Assembly (NCBI RefSeq): GCF_029227915.1
Contig: NC_079880.1
Coordinates: 19,966,501 to 20,030,500, forward strand
Reading direction: 5' to 3'
DNA length: 64,000 bases
DNA from: Hydractinia symbiolongicarpus
Taxonomy: Eukaryota > Cnidaria > Hydrozoa > Anthoathecata > Hydractiniidae
Below, in pieces: positions 53,456-64,000 of this stretch (position 1 is the stretch's first letter; each line of letters starts with the position of its first letter). Both the position numbers and the translations under genes were made by a program. Below the pieces are notes generated by a model. That model was not told the DNA's origin. It was given only the letters and a program-made list of their open reading frames with translations, and searched no databases.

Positions 53456-54716
53456 ATGGATAAAGAAGCTTACCTGAAAAAGAGAAGGGACAAAAAGACA
53501 GCTCAAATGGCAGCATTGAAAGCTAACAAAGAAAAATATGAAAAGTACAAAACAAATGACCGCCAGAGGAAAAGAAAATCTAAACATACTGACGAAGGTG
53601 ATGCTGATTCATCATTTTCAACAAGACAATCACTTGACAAAGCCCTTACTAAAACTGTAAAAAGTCTGCCAAAAATCCCAGCCAAAAAGAAAGCAGTACT
53701 AGCAAAACTGGTAACAACGCTTTCACCCCCTAGTAAAAAGAAAGTCGTTACTATAGTTAGACGTAAAATTGATATTGCTGCTGGTGGTCGTCCTTCAGAA
53801 ACAAATGAAAAATTGTTATCATTTCATAAAAGAGCTGACATCAGTTACTGCAAACCCGGACTCAAAGGAACAGTATATTCTGGAAAAGATGATACTGGGA
53901 CAAAGATTTACCGTTCTCGACAATACCTTTTATGGAGTTATAAAGAGCTTGTGGAAATGGTTAATGCTGAAAAACGAGTCAAATATAACTTTAACTTTAA
54001 AAAATTAGTAAAGGCAAAGAAGCATATTTTTTAAAAAGAAGATGATTATAGTGAGAAATGTGAAAACATTTAACTTTTACTAATTGCAATCAAATCAACA
54101 CTAATGAAAGCGGGAAGAAATGATCTGTGTAGTAAAATATCTACTGATGCTGTTAATTTTATAAGTGGTTTAGTTTGTTCTATAAAATGTTTTCAATGTT
54201 GCAATATGTGTGAACAACGTCCAGGAAAAAATTTTGCGGAGAATTTTGATGGTACAGCTGCTAAAAGCAACAAAAATCATGTATACAACATTGTGAAACA
54301 CTTGAGAAAAAACTTGGTTAATGATGAACTTATTCTCAGTGTAGATTTTTCAAGTAATTATGAAAACAAACACCTCCATGAGATACAGAGTGCTTATTTT
54401 GGTCATAAGGCATTAACATTGTGTACTGCTGAATGTTATATCAAAAATATAATTAGTGATAACCAAACAAAATATGCTTTGGATAAACCAACAAAATAAA
54501 AATATTCAACAGCAATATCCTCCGCTTGATAAGAAGAAAATAATTTACAAAGAGGTGGCAAGCCACCGCAATGATGAACTCAACCTGTTAGGTCTTTGGA
54601 AACAAGCTAAAGGTTGTACTCCTCTAGAGAATATGCCTCTAAAAAACAATATTGGAGAAACAAAGACTTTTAAAGGAAAATTGAGGTCAAAATTGACTTT
54701 TTTGATTTTGTTATAA
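53456..54716 (+). pseudogene. Decayed transposon protein of unrecognised class
   Basis: Open pieces: 53,456-54,034 (192 codons; lysine-rich coiled start MDKEAYLKKRRDKKTAQ, then KSLPKIPAKKKAVLAKL, and a second part with FHKRADISYCKPGLKGTVY and YLLWSYKELVEMVNAE); 54,104-54,499 (CSIKCFQCCNMCEQRPG, LILSVDFSSNYENKHLHEI, QSAYFGH); 54,535-54,716 (YKEVASHRNDELNLLG). The DFSSNY...EIQSAYFG block is typical of a transposon family seen in many aquatic invertebrates, in which it forms part of a catalytic core. Superfamily not named with confidence. A break of about 70 bp lies between the first two frames. Confidence 0.5.
54539..54609 (+). repeat. 71-bp block identical to 32,917-32,987
   Basis: Identical over the full length with quick divergence on both sides; see the partner entry. 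Confidence 0.9.
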
Positions 54717-55299
54717 TTTCATTCATACCATAAAAATAAAAATGTTCCCAAAAAATTATACAATTTTATCAATTTTTGAGGGGGGGGGGGACGAGGTTAC
54801 AAAGTCATTCGGTGATGACATCACAAGTGCGAGAGCGGCTCAAGCGCACAAAACACAAAGTCGAACTTTTATATTGAAAGAGTGCAGCACGACAGAAGGA
54901 TGTCTGAAACGCAGAAATATAGTTATAGTTAGTGTGCCTTCTTAGATTTGTCTTTCACCTAACATCGTATTTTTAATTTGTATATTTTTAATACATGTTC
55001 TGAATCAAGGCATTTGGATTTTTTCATACTAACTCGAGCAAATAAATTAAGAAAGAATAAATATCTGTCTTGTATGCCACTAGTTTGGCTGTTTTATAAA
55101 AATTATTTGTATTTTGGACATAAAAATAATTCAATTGCAGACATAAAATGCCAAATTGCCAGGCATACGGTTGTTCTAATACGAGCGGAAGAACTCCTCG
55201 TGAATATTGCTGTTAGTGAAAGACCATGTTAGAAATCATGCTGAACTGCGTAATCAGTAGTGCGTCATATGAGCGATATACTAACATGGTGTTTATTGT
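54717..55299. other. Spacer, no supported gene
   Basis: Includes a run of about ten G at 54,780-54,790. Short frames at 54,742-54,945 and 54,978-55,232 carry no motif. Confidence 0.5.
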
Positions 55300-55303
55300 T
55301 TAA

Positions 55304-58164
55304 GGTGGTTCCCTGGGAAATAAAGCCCTTTTTCATTTTTTTTTCAATATTGAGTATTATATACTGTTGGAAAGGTTATTCTCTCAGCTATAAGGTGGTA
55401 TAAATGGTTTTCCAAGGTCCTGCAATAATTTTGCAAATTTTACAGAAGTTTCTATACAGGTAGAACCTAAAATTTCGAAAATTTCCTTAGCAACGGTCCT
55501 TAGAAACTGATTTAGGCCAATATCTTTTTGTTAAAAAGTCGTAAGGGCGTGAAAATGCCGCCATTTTGACGCCAAAGGGCTGTTCTATCTTGCACGGCAA
55601 AGTCTTACTATAAGATATACACCGAAACCATCCTGAAGTGCTTTCAAAGTTAGAGCTCCTGGTGAAAGGTCATAAATTCTTCCTCCATTTTTTAAACACA
55701 AATAGCTTGATTCTTTTAACCAATTAAAGTCATGGCTAACAAGAAAAGTTATCAGAAGAGAAGATCAAGGAAGAGAAAAGGTTTTAATGGTGCAAATGTT
55801 ACAGCCAGCAATACAACATTAAACGGAACATCTTCAGAACCAATCCAAGAACTCACCGAACCTGAACCGTCAACACAAACTGGAGCATCAGCTGCCAAAT
55901 TAGATTGTAGTACTACCTCAGAAACAATTGAGAAAGAGTTTGTTGCTAACTGTAACATTATAATAGAGAGTGACTTGTTAATGTCTTTGATTTTTATGAT
56001 AGGAAGATGCCCAGACTGTGCAGCTTCTGTAAGCGTGGAACATCTATTGCAAGCCAAAATGGGAATGGCTCATTTCCTTTTAATCTCATGTGCAGAATGC
56101 CCATGGAATTTGAAGTTTTGTTCTTCTAAAGAGTGTGATAAACCAGATCCAGTTAATGGCAGAAAAGGTTATGACATTAATAGAAGGACAGTAGTTGCAT
56201 TTCGTGAGAATGGTATTGGTTTCAGCGGCATCGAAAAATTTTGCAGATGCATGAATATGCCACAACCAATGACAAAATCAACATTTGAAAACATTAATTC
56301 ATTGGTCCACAATGCTTATGTACAGACTTCACATGAGTCCATGGCTACAGCAGCAAAAGAAGTGCATGAGAAAACAAAAAGAAATGACCCAAGTAGTGTT
56401 GACAAAGAGGATATCGCTAATATAGCTGTCAGCGGTGATGGCGCCTGGCAAAAGCGCGGATTTTCATCCCTTAATGGGGTAATGACATTGATCGCAGATG
56501 GAAAGTGTATTGACACTGAGGTTATGTCGAAAAAGTGTAAAGAGTGTGATGTTTGGGAAAAGACAAATGACACCCATTCTGAGAAGCATAAAGAGTGGAA
56601 AGAAAATCATGCTGCGTTTTGCTCTATCAACCATAGAGGCAGTTCTGGTGCCATGGAGATTACCGGCTTGAAACGTATTTACCATCGCTCTGTGAAAACT
56701 CACAAACTCCGATACACTTTTTACATTGGAGACGGAGACACAAAATCTTTTGTGGAACTTTGTAGTACAAATCCCTACCCAGGACACAGCTTGAACAAAG
56801 GTGAATGTATCGGGCATGTACAGAAACGTGTCGGAACCAGATTGCGAAAAATTAAAACTGACCACAAGGGTGTAAAGCTTTCAGATGGAAAAGGCATTGG
56901 CAGAGGAAAGGGAAGACTCACAGACAAGATCATGAATACACTTCAAAACCATTATGGAATGGCTATTAGACAGAACACTGATAATCTTTATGCTATGCGT
57001 AAATCTGTTGCTGCTGTCCTTTTTCATTCGACAAATGAACCTGATGAAGAAAAGCGTCACATGTACTGTCCCCGAACTGAGAACTCTTGGTGTAAATATC
57101 AAAGGGATAAGATAACTGGTGAATCTACTTACAAAGGGCATTTAAACATTGATAAAGTTGTCTCAGACCTCATTGCACCTGTATTTTCAAGCAAAGACCT
57201 TGGAAGTGAGGATCTACTTAAGAAATGCCTTCATGGTCAAACACAAAACGTAAATGAGTCTCTCAACAATGTCATCTGGTCAAGATGCCCTAAAAGAGTT
57301 TATGTTGGAAATGCTGTTTTCAAAACAGCAGTAGCATCTGTAGTAATAGCATATAACAATGGAGAAACAGGACTGTTACCAGTATATTCCAAACTTGGTT
57401 TAGAACCTGGTTATTATACCGAAACTGGTTTTCGTAAAGCTAACACAAAACGTGTGAAAGAGTCAAACCGCAAGTATACTGACAGAGTTAAAAATGACAG
57501 AAAAAGGCAGAGAGCTGCCAGAAAAGGTTATGAAGATAAGAATTTGCTTGAGGAAGGGGAAACATATGGATATGGTGCTTTTGTTGGACTTTAATTATTA
57601 GTTTATGAACAGATTAGTTTTTTTTATACAAACTGTTTTTTTTCTTTTACCGATATTTCAAAACAACATTTTTGCAGATTTTTGAACTCCTAACAAAGAT
57701 AACTTTTCATTGGAACAAGCTTTTGAGCTGAAATTTTGAACATCAGTTCTTCATTCTATTTAGGAGGGACTGTGTGAATTAGTTTTTCAATTTTACTATT
57801 TTTTCTTCTCCTAGAATCTAGTATGTTGTCATTGATATTCTCTTTTCCGGAAAAGTCAAGTTTGGTGGCCAACCCGATGCGATTTAGATAAAAAATTAAA
57901 AAAGTAATTCACTCAGTCCCTTCAGCTACTCAATATTAACACATGTGCAAAGTTTTATCTTCTACCTAGAGATATCCTTGTTAGGAGATACCATATGTTT
58001 TTAGCCTATAATTTGTTAATTATGCGCATAATTAGTGACGTCATCAAAAAAATTTAAAAAAAGAAATTTTTTCTTCCTATTTTATTATGATACAATTTTG
58101 TGCCAAAGCATTTTGAAAAAAAACCATTTTTTGGAAAAAAATCCTTGTTTCCCAGGGAACCACC
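55304..58164 (+). mobile_element. Kolobok-like DNA transposon, TTAA-flanked (2.86 kb)
   Basis: TTAA at 55,300-55,303 and 58,165-58,168. Perfect 17-bp inverted ends: GGTGGTTCCCTGGGAAA at the left and its exact complement at the right. It contains one intact ORF (55,732-57,594), about 430 bp of 5' and 570 bp of 3' non-coding sequence. TTAA duplications are typical of Kolobok and piggyBac; the transposase type points to Kolobok. Perfect ends and an open gene suggest a recent, perhaps active, copy. Confidence 0.85.
55732..57594 (+). CDS. Mutator-like-domain (Kolobok-type) transposase, 620 aa, intact
   Basis: ATG 55,732 is followed by a basic nuclear-signal-like stretch (KKSYQKRRSRKRKG) and a Ser/Thr/Glu-rich linker. 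A zinc-binding region CPDCAASV plus CAEC is at about residues 93-125. The conserved core begins with VSGDGAWQKRGFSSLNGV (first Asp, about residue 237), has CKECDVWE, then YIGDGDTKSFVEL (second Asp, about 334) and CIGHVQKRVGTRLRK, and ends with VNESLNNVIWSRCPKR (Glu, about 508). DGxWQKRG, DGDxK and NESLNxxIW are the hallmarks of the animal 'Mutator-like transposase domain' family. A basic, Lys/Arg-rich C-terminus follows. Full length, no stop, sensible ATG: the one complete transposase in this window. Confidence 0.85.
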   Translation: MANKKSYQKRRSRKRKGFNGANVTASNTTLNGTSSEPIQELTEPEPSTQTGASAAKLDCSTTSETIEKEFVANCNIIIESDLLMSLIFMIGRCPDCAASVSVEHLLQAKMGMAHFLLISCAECPWNLKFCSSKECDKPDPVNGRKGYDINRRTVVAFRENGIGFSGIEKFCRCMNMPQPMTKSTFENINSLVHNAYVQTSHESMATAAKEVHEKTKRNDPSSVDKEDIANIAVSGDGAWQKRGFSSLNGVMTLIADGKCIDTEVMSKKCKECDVWEKTNDTHSEKHKEWKENHAAFCSINHRGSSGAMEITGLKRIYHRSVKTHKLRYTFYIGDGDTKSFVELCSTNPYPGHSLNKGECIGHVQKRVGTRLRKIKTDHKGVKLSDGKGIGRGKGRLTDKIMNTLQNHYGMAIRQNTDNLYAMRKSVAAVLFHSTNEPDEEKRHMYCPRTENSWCKYQRDKITGESTYKGHLNIDKVVSDLIAPVFSSKDLGSEDLLKKCLHGQTQNVNESLNNVIWSRCPKRVYVGNAVFKTAVASVVIAYNNGETGLLPVYSKLGLEPGYYTETGFRKANTKRVKESNRKYTDRVKNDRKRQRAARKGYEDKNLLEEGETYGYGAFVGL

Positions 58165-58168
58165 TTAA

Positions 58169-59990
58169 GAGTTTGTAAGTATAATATTATATTATATTGT
58201 ATTGTGGAAGTTATATTTTTACTAAGCAGAGTTTTTTGAGTTTTTTCTGAAGGATAGTTATGAGAATAAGGTTGCGAGTTAAAAAAAAGATGAAGTATTT
58301 GAGAATTTGAATTTGGATTATTTGGAGTCAATATACGAGAAATTGAGACTGAAACTTAATTTAGTTCTTTTGATTAAATTCGTATAAAATCATTGGAATT
58401 TTTAAGAGCTATAAAGAAGAAAATTTAAGAACTTGTGTTTGACGGATTGTTGTTTATTACCAAAGAATGGAAGATAGAGGTATTTTGTTAGTAACATTTT
58501 TTATCCATAAACATTTTCAAAATAAAACGTTTGTTCGTATAAAACTGTTGTTTAGTCTTTCTGTCCTGAGTACTTGGGCTTTGCGTTCTTGGGATAACCT
58601 CACTTAATAACCACGAATTTCTTGTGTTGGAAGGCGAGTTACAGTCACAGATCCGTTTTAAACTTTCCAACAGACGAGAATGAAAAAGGTTTACAATACA
58701 GCAAGCTGCACTGAAGTATCTTGTCTACAGGGACGGTGGATGTAAATAAAATTGGGATTAGGCTCCCAGAAGAAGGTGCTGAATACACTTTCTTGCTTCT
58801 TACAAGCATGAGTACTGTCCAACTTGGACCTATAACTATTCACTGAGAAAATCTTAAAGAGAAAAAACAATCCTTCACTCACAAACAATACGACACAAGA
58901 CAGAGCTAACAACATAAACGGACACAAATGTTCAGTAGATTTGTAACAGACACTTGTAAAATTATTTATTTTCTTATATATACTTAATACATTTTTACAA
59001 GTTTTTATGATAAGAAACCCGACTATTACAATTCTTTATAAGTAAATTCTTTGAAACTTGTATAACTATTTGCCGGTGATGGGAATACTTCGCGGGTTCT
59101 ACTAATGACGCACAAAAAATGACAATCCTTTTCCCACGTCTAAGTCTTTCATCATGATGGACCAAGGCAGAATTTTGGCTACAGGCAATAAATCTATAAT
59201 TCCTATATAAAAGGCGTAGCACCGTTAACAGTAATAAAATACTTTCAAACAGTTGATGAGAACCAGGTCTTTTATTCTATATTTGAAGAATTGTGCAAGG
59301 TTCCGCTGATATCTTTGTTTTTATACTCGAAAACGATAAAAACATGCATGTGCATTATTATTACTTAAAAAAATAGCGTTACGTTATGAGTAAAACTAGC
59401 TTGCATTCATCTTTTTTTACTTCGGTGAATTCGTTTTTATATTGACGGTGTCTGATGAAAGAAGTTTCCAGAACAGATATATTGAGGCATTATGTGTCAA
59501 AGTCGCGATATTTTGTTACGCATCCAGAATTAAGTTTATCACCAAGTAAAGTGCAGCATTTACATTCTTAAAATGTCGGAATAATCGTACAAAACGTACA
59601 TTTGTACCAATGCAGATTTTTTTGTCCTACTTGAGTTAAACTCGTCTTAATCGTCGCTATCGTCACTGCTAAAAGAAAAATTTCTTTTGTCCCATTTTTT
59701 TTGGTACATTCGGGCTCTCCAACATATTCACGCATACAATCTTCATTACTAGCAACGGAATATCAGAGCTATGTTCGCAAATATCATCAAAAGAACATAA
59801 AGAAACTATGTCAATGTCTGAGGACGCCATCGCTGAATGAATGTTTAAACATGCGCCTTGAAACTATCTCGCACCAGTGACGTCACATTTTTAATCACGT
59901 GACCTTGAAAAACTGCTAATTATCGGCTATATATAAACATTTCAAGCTAAGGTTGTTTTTTGACCTCAATTCCCCTTTAAAACAGGGAAC
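58169..59990. other. Non-coding, AT-rich; nothing identified
   Basis: Minus frames at 58,691-58,927 and 58,995-59,222 are short, with no motif. A TATA-like run (ctatatataaac) at 59,929 lies about 60 bp upstream of the next frame and could be a core promoter. Confidence 0.4.
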
Positions 59991-60212
59991 TTGGTCAATG
60001 TAACTTCACAATCTTATGCTGGTATGTATGCAACAGTGAAGTACAATTCGTATGGTGATGAAGTTGAAATTCAGTATTTTAGAAAGAAGTTTGGAAAATG
60101 TGTGCTGAAGCCTGGTGATGTGGATTCCAGAATGTCTAACGAAATGTTGCTTGTTGAAACTGAAGTGGACAACCGTGACATATTTTATAGAGTAAATATT
60201 ATAATTAATTAG
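59991..60212 (+). CDS. Hypothetical 73-aa frame, SH3/Tudor-like tail
   Basis: ATG 59,991. It reads YAGMYATVKYNSYGDEVEI, QYFRKKFGKCVLKPGD and VETEVDNRDIFYRV. Alternating strands with G and Y resemble the small beta-barrel (GDxVxVxY) domain at the C-terminus of many transposon proteins and may be the last exon of one. Coding-like but unidentified. Confidence 0.35.
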   Translation: MVNVTSQSYAGMYATVKYNSYGDEVEIQYFRKKFGKCVLKPGDVDSRMSNEMLLVETEVDNRDIFYRVNIIIN

Positions 60213-62579
60213 TTCCATAACATAATATATTTTTTGGCATATTCAAATTTACATTAGGGGTTATGTTTTGTTGTCTCCATAGCTTTTCAATAGAAAGATT
60301 GCAAGCTTTTTGACGCAGTGATAACTTTTGTTCCTGAAGATTAGCATGCTTCCAAAGACATTGCAGTATACCTTATAAAGCCTTATAATGATAGTATAGT
60401 TTTATTTTATATATATTAATAGTTAACTTCAATTCCACAAATATTTCACAATAGGCTACTGTTAAACTAATCACTTTTCAGTTATCTACTATAACGGTAA
60501 TTTTTTGCCGTTACTGACATTCCATCTCAGAAAGAGCGCCTCGTTGAAGTTCCTTTGCCTAAGAAGAAGAGTAAAGTATCAAAAATTTATGTTTTACGTT
60601 TCTTTACCCTTACATACCCTAGTCTATTTGAAGTTATATTTATTTTCAATACTGGCATGTAAATTCAGAGCATTATGAGGTTAAACAGAACTTTCTGAAA
60701 ATGCTTAATTTTTGCATTCCGTCTTTGAGAATGACCTAGTTTGTCAATTTCTACCCCCAGCAAAGATTCGAAGGAAACAGTTTCATTTGCCATATAAATT
60801 TAAATAATAATACATGCGACTCTAAATTCCGTCCCTGATATGCACGAAGTTTTTTAATTTGACCCATTTATTCACAGATCGTTGATTATTTTTTTAAATA
60901 ATATAATATTTATCAACAGGATGACATTGCTGTTTATTTTGTACAATTACAAAGAAAGATATCCAAAAGCCTGTTATAGATCAAGGTAAAAATGATGACT
61001 ATGTAGTGCCACCAGTACAGCTGTGAAGAATGCATAACATTTTCTAACCTGATGGATTAATAAGTAATTCATACAAAACTGGAAATAATTTTATATTTTA
61101 GGCCCATTTGAACAAAGGACATTAAAATCCTTGGCAGATGACCATAAAAGTTCAGAAACAGTGGAGGATATAAAAAAATGCCAAAAATGTTAACAATGTT
61201 ATATATGTTATGTAACATTCCTATCGACCAAGTAAGTATTTACTGACAGTACTTAAACAGATTATGATTAAAAATACCAAACCATACAAACAAAAAATCA
61301 CATGTATGTAGGTTGCCATTTTAATGCGTCATATTTCCCTGGGAAAATACCAAAAAATCTTCAAAATGTGGGAAGATGAATGTCATTTGTTGGACATTAA
61401 AATAGCTGCATCTAAACAAATAAAAGATATAGGTGATATGAACAGGCTTGGTGGGACTAGGCAAAAGATAGAGAACTTGAAATATGTTTGCGAGAATTGC
61501 GAGGAGAAAATTGGCCTTATACGTGATGCAATTGAAACTGCAATTATTAAAGAACCAGACAACGAGAATAAGATTAGTTCCATATATGAACCAAGGTTAA
61601 AGTATCTTAATAAACAGAATTGAAGAAAGGGTGGTAAACACTTTAATGTTTGTAGCGATAGCACAATTTGGATTTCACATAGCACATAAAAAAAATTGTT
61701 AGTTGATAGGGAACTTAATTCCGTTATATTCAACAATGGTTACTTTTTTTAATAGTTGAAGGAGATTGATGCTCTCAAAATTAGCTGCTTTACACTTGAA
61801 AAGGGGGATGGTATTCTAGTGAGAAAGCTCGATGAAACCTCAAAAAGGTTAAATGTGTGGGAGAAGCATATCATGGTCATTTATTTATTGGTAACCACAC
61901 ATCACTAATTTGCCCAAAAACAACTTTGAAAAACTAAATTATTTTTATTGGGTTGGTAACATAACCGATTTGTGTAATGCTATACCTATGATGGTATAAA
62001 ATGTACTTGGCCTTGCAGGTACAAACATTCACAAAATAGTTGTCAAATTATCAGCCAAATATACAAGCTGTGGTTTTATAAAATATATTATGTGCTACAA
62101 CGCAATGAATTCTTGTTAAGATTTCAACCAAAACCATTAAAACCGAGTCATGACGGTATGTGTATCTACCCTGCGTAAGGGAGGTCCTACAGGCACCCAA
62201 TATGTGAGAGACATTTGAGGATGGTTTCTTGCACAGAATGCTAAGGTAATCTTCGATGGAATCATAATTATTGCAACTTGACCTATTATGTAATTTGAGA
62301 GGTAGAATCACTTTGGCTGGGACGGCCACAATTGAAATATTTTGTTTTATAATAAAGAAAGAGACTTATGACTATGATTAAAAGAAACGTGTTAATATAT
62401 ATTTTATGTGATGAGTCTCACCAGTTTCGAGCAATACACCCTTTCAATTATTTTCAGTCAATTATTTTGGTCCACAAAGGCAGTTCTGGATTCTTTAAGG
62501 CATTTAGCCTTTAAAAGCATGGAAGTTGTTTGTCAATAGTTAGGCCTGTCCCATCTTTCTAAAATTGCAAGAGTTCTTT
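60213..62579. other. Non-coding with one unrecognised frame
   Basis: 61,324-61,623 (+; MRHISLGKYQKIFKMWEDEC) is a 99-codon, helix-rich, charged frame (ENCEEKIGLIRDAIETAI) with no motif. Otherwise AT-rich, with no gene recognised. Confidence 0.4.
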
Positions 62580-62583
62580 AATA

Positions 62584-62604
62584 AATAATAATAATAATAA
62601 TAAA
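62584..62604. repeat. (AAT)n microsatellite
   Basis: About seven AAT/ATA units. Confidence 0.9.
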
Positions 62605-62802
62605 TATTCAAAGTGGCTAGCCCAGAAAATCACAAAAACCTATAGTTAGTGGATTGTTTCCACTGGGGGCCACTAGAACAAAAAAGAAACAAAAAATGAT
62701 AAACCTTAGACTGCCTCAGCTCAATCAAACATAGTAACATTTATAATCTGTGAAAATTGAAAAGAAAAAGATTAAAAAACAAAAATTAAAAAGTGATCTC
62801 CA

Positions 62803-62988
62803 TTAGAATTTGCCAAATACATTAGAGATGGAAGTCTTAAACGAAAGCAGACTTCCATCACAGGTCACTTGGTCTGGAAGATTATTCCACACTTTTGCAG
62901 CTCTAAATGGGAAGGCTTTTTTGCCAAATTCCGTGTTGACCAAGGTCGCTGTCGTCACAACAACACCATGATGAAAAACAAAACACAA
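62803..62988 (-). pseudogene. LINE reverse-transcriptase C-terminus
   Basis: The minus frame reads VNTEFGKKAFPFRAAKVWNN and LPDQV, then SLLSFKTSISNVFGKF and stop. F(R)AAKxWNxLP followed by S-F-K is the recurrent end of CR1/L2/Jockey-type reverse-transcriptase ORFs. Only the last about 60 residues remain; upstream is lost, as in a 5'-truncated insertion. Confidence 0.6.
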
Positions 62989-63007
62989 GTCCTCAACAAA
63001 TGTATAT

Positions 63008-63122
63008 AATGTGTTGGTTCTTGGTCGTTGTAGATGGTTTTAGGTCGTTGTAGATGGTTTTTAGGTCGTTGTAGATCGTTGTATGTCGTTGTAGATCGTT
63101 GTAGGTCATTGTAGGTGGTTCA
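63008..63122. repeat. Short 'aggtcgttgtagat' minisatellite
   Basis: About seven units of 14-19 bp (ggtcgttgtagatggttt and shorter variants). Confidence 0.85.
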
Positions 63123-63561
63123 GTAAGTACGAAAAACATATTTGTTTAAAATCTTTGCTACACGATTTTTTCTATTAAAACTTTTTTTTACAATCTCTTG
63201 AATTTGACCGCCCATATGTAGCAATAAGAAGAACAAGAAGAAGTACGTATATATTGCTGTATCAGTAGTAGTAGTAGTTATCTTTCTTTTTTTAAAACTA
63301 TTTACAAGTAAAAAATCCAGAATGAATACAACCCTTTTGGGCTTTCCAGTCATTCTGTGGTTATATAGTAAAAATTACATATCTAACTCCTTTAAATATT
63401 AGAAAAAAAGGAATTTTACATATATAATATATCAACATAGGAACTACAAGTATGTTTTCAAAAGTAAAAATATAAATACACTAACAAATTAAGACGGAAA
63501 AAGCAAAAGATAGAAATAAGAAAGTCTTGAGACAAATATGATAGAATATGATACAAAAAAA
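63123..63561. other. Non-coding, AT-rich
   Basis: Contains a (TAG)n run near 63,267 and no supported gene. Confidence 0.6.
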
Positions 63562-64000
63562 TTATGTGTCTTTAAGTTTTCGTTTTAGAGCAATTGAGAA
63601 AGGAGAAGAGGAGTAATTATGTATTGAAAGACAGAGTTGATTCCAATTCTGAGGACCATAGAAGGTGATAGGTGAACTCGCTTGTTCGAAATGAATAGTG
63701 GACAATGCATTTTGTTGAGTTTGCCTGTTTACGCGACCGTGTTGCGATGCTAGTTTAAAGAGACAGTTTAATGAAGATGGCAAACTATTGTTTACAAACT
63801 TATGTACAATTTTGCAACATTCTAACTTGTACATATTAGGAGCATTTAGTGGAATAAATTGGTCATCTTTTTTACCATTGCGTTTATTTAAGTTGTTTAC
63901 ACTTTTTTTAAGAACGGTATTGATTTTACCTAAACCTGGTGTACGAGGTGAGCCCCATAATCTAATGCAATATTGAAGATGGGATTGAATGAAGCAATAG
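63562..64000 (-). CDS. Non-LTR retrotransposon reverse transcriptase, C-terminal part (runs off window)
   Basis: The frame stays open from the window edge (codon start 63,999) to the stop at 63,562, about 146 codons. It starts in FIQSHLQYCIRLWGSPR, the 'Y-x-x-SHL-x-Y-x-x-x-x-WG' block after the polymerase core. It continues with PNMYKLECCKIVHKFVNNSL and PSSLNCLF, then FYGPQNWNQL and SPFSIALKRKLKDT at the end. This is a CR1/Jockey-like ORF2 tail. The core lies to the right of the window. No break in this part, so the copy may be young. Confidence 0.7.
   Translation of the reverse strand, partial: YCFIQSHLQYCIRLWGSPRTPGLGKINTVLKKSVNNLNKRNGKKDDQFIPLNAPNMYKLECCKIVHKFVNNSLPSSLNCLFKLASQHGRVNRQTQQNALSTIHFEQASSPITFYGPQNWNQLCLSIHNYSSSPFSIALKRKLKDT

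Noticed and set aside
56464-56865. 133-codon minus frame inside the Kolobok-like gene
   Set aside because: Antisense shadow of the intact transposase.
1-64000. CRISPR arrays, bacterial operons, riboswitches
   Set aside because: No regularly spaced repeats with unique spacers, no ribosome-binding-site pattern, and introns in several genes; the window is animal nuclear DNA. The minisatellites have no spacers.
1-64000. tRNA, rRNA or snRNA genes
   Set aside because: No cloverleaf with A and B boxes or conserved rRNA text was recognised by eye; the 'ggggttcgacta' word in the 33.5/36 kb module resembles a B box but has no partner arms.

Overview
This is an AT-rich, intron-bearing animal window. 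The best guess is a cnidarian, probably a hydrozoan or a relative. That guess rests on the mix of transposable elements: Polinton/Maverick, Penelope-like with GIY-YIG, Ginger1, IS3EU-like with HECT genes, Kolobok-like, pogo, Tc1/mariner and LINE tails. No gene here can be confidently called a host gene. Almost every coding stretch belongs to a mobile element, and most are broken.

Layout. (1) About 1-10,320 is a decayed Polinton-like, virus-like element, visibly less AT-rich than the rest. It has capsid, integrase, packaging-ATPase, membrane/coiled-coil and zinc-ribbon/HNH genes, nearly all with frame breaks. No DNA polymerase B or protease was found. (2) About 10.7-12.1 kb is an unidentified decayed coding region. 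(3) 12.1-20.6 kb is mostly non-coding, with a repeat-family copy (17.44-18.64 kb) and a Tc1/mariner relic. (4) About 20.6-29.2 kb is a Penelope-like element split inside its endonuclease domain by a 5,778-bp Ginger1 transposon (23,014-28,791, target duplication ACTG). The Ginger1 carries a 52-bp minisatellite. (5) 29.2-34.4 kb holds small relics, including a RAG1-like zinc-finger fragment. (6) 34,418-41,419 is an IS3EU-like transposon (flanking TTCTT) with a HECT-type gene on + and a transposase on -. It sits in an older repeat whose uninterrupted copy is at 17.4 kb, and it carries a 5'-truncated retroelement encoding a nuclease-like domain joined to a ubiquitin-specific protease. (7) 42,928-48,641 is a second IS3EU-like transposon (flanking CATGGG) with the same convergent HECT/transposase plan. 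(8) 49,559-53,169 is a pogo transposon with a HIRAN-domain partner gene. (9) 53.4-54.7 kb is a decayed transposon ORF. (10) 55,304-58,164 is a Kolobok-like transposon (TTAA) with an intact 620-codon transposase, the freshest element here. (11) 58.2-64 kb is largely non-coding, with two LINE reverse-transcriptase C-termini.

Working picture. The window is a nested transposon graveyard with a few young insertions. Its recurring theme is ubiquitin-pathway cargo: two HECT-like genes, a USP domain on a retroelement, and a possible cysteine-peptidase tail on Ginger1. All family assignments are from motif reading without database searches.
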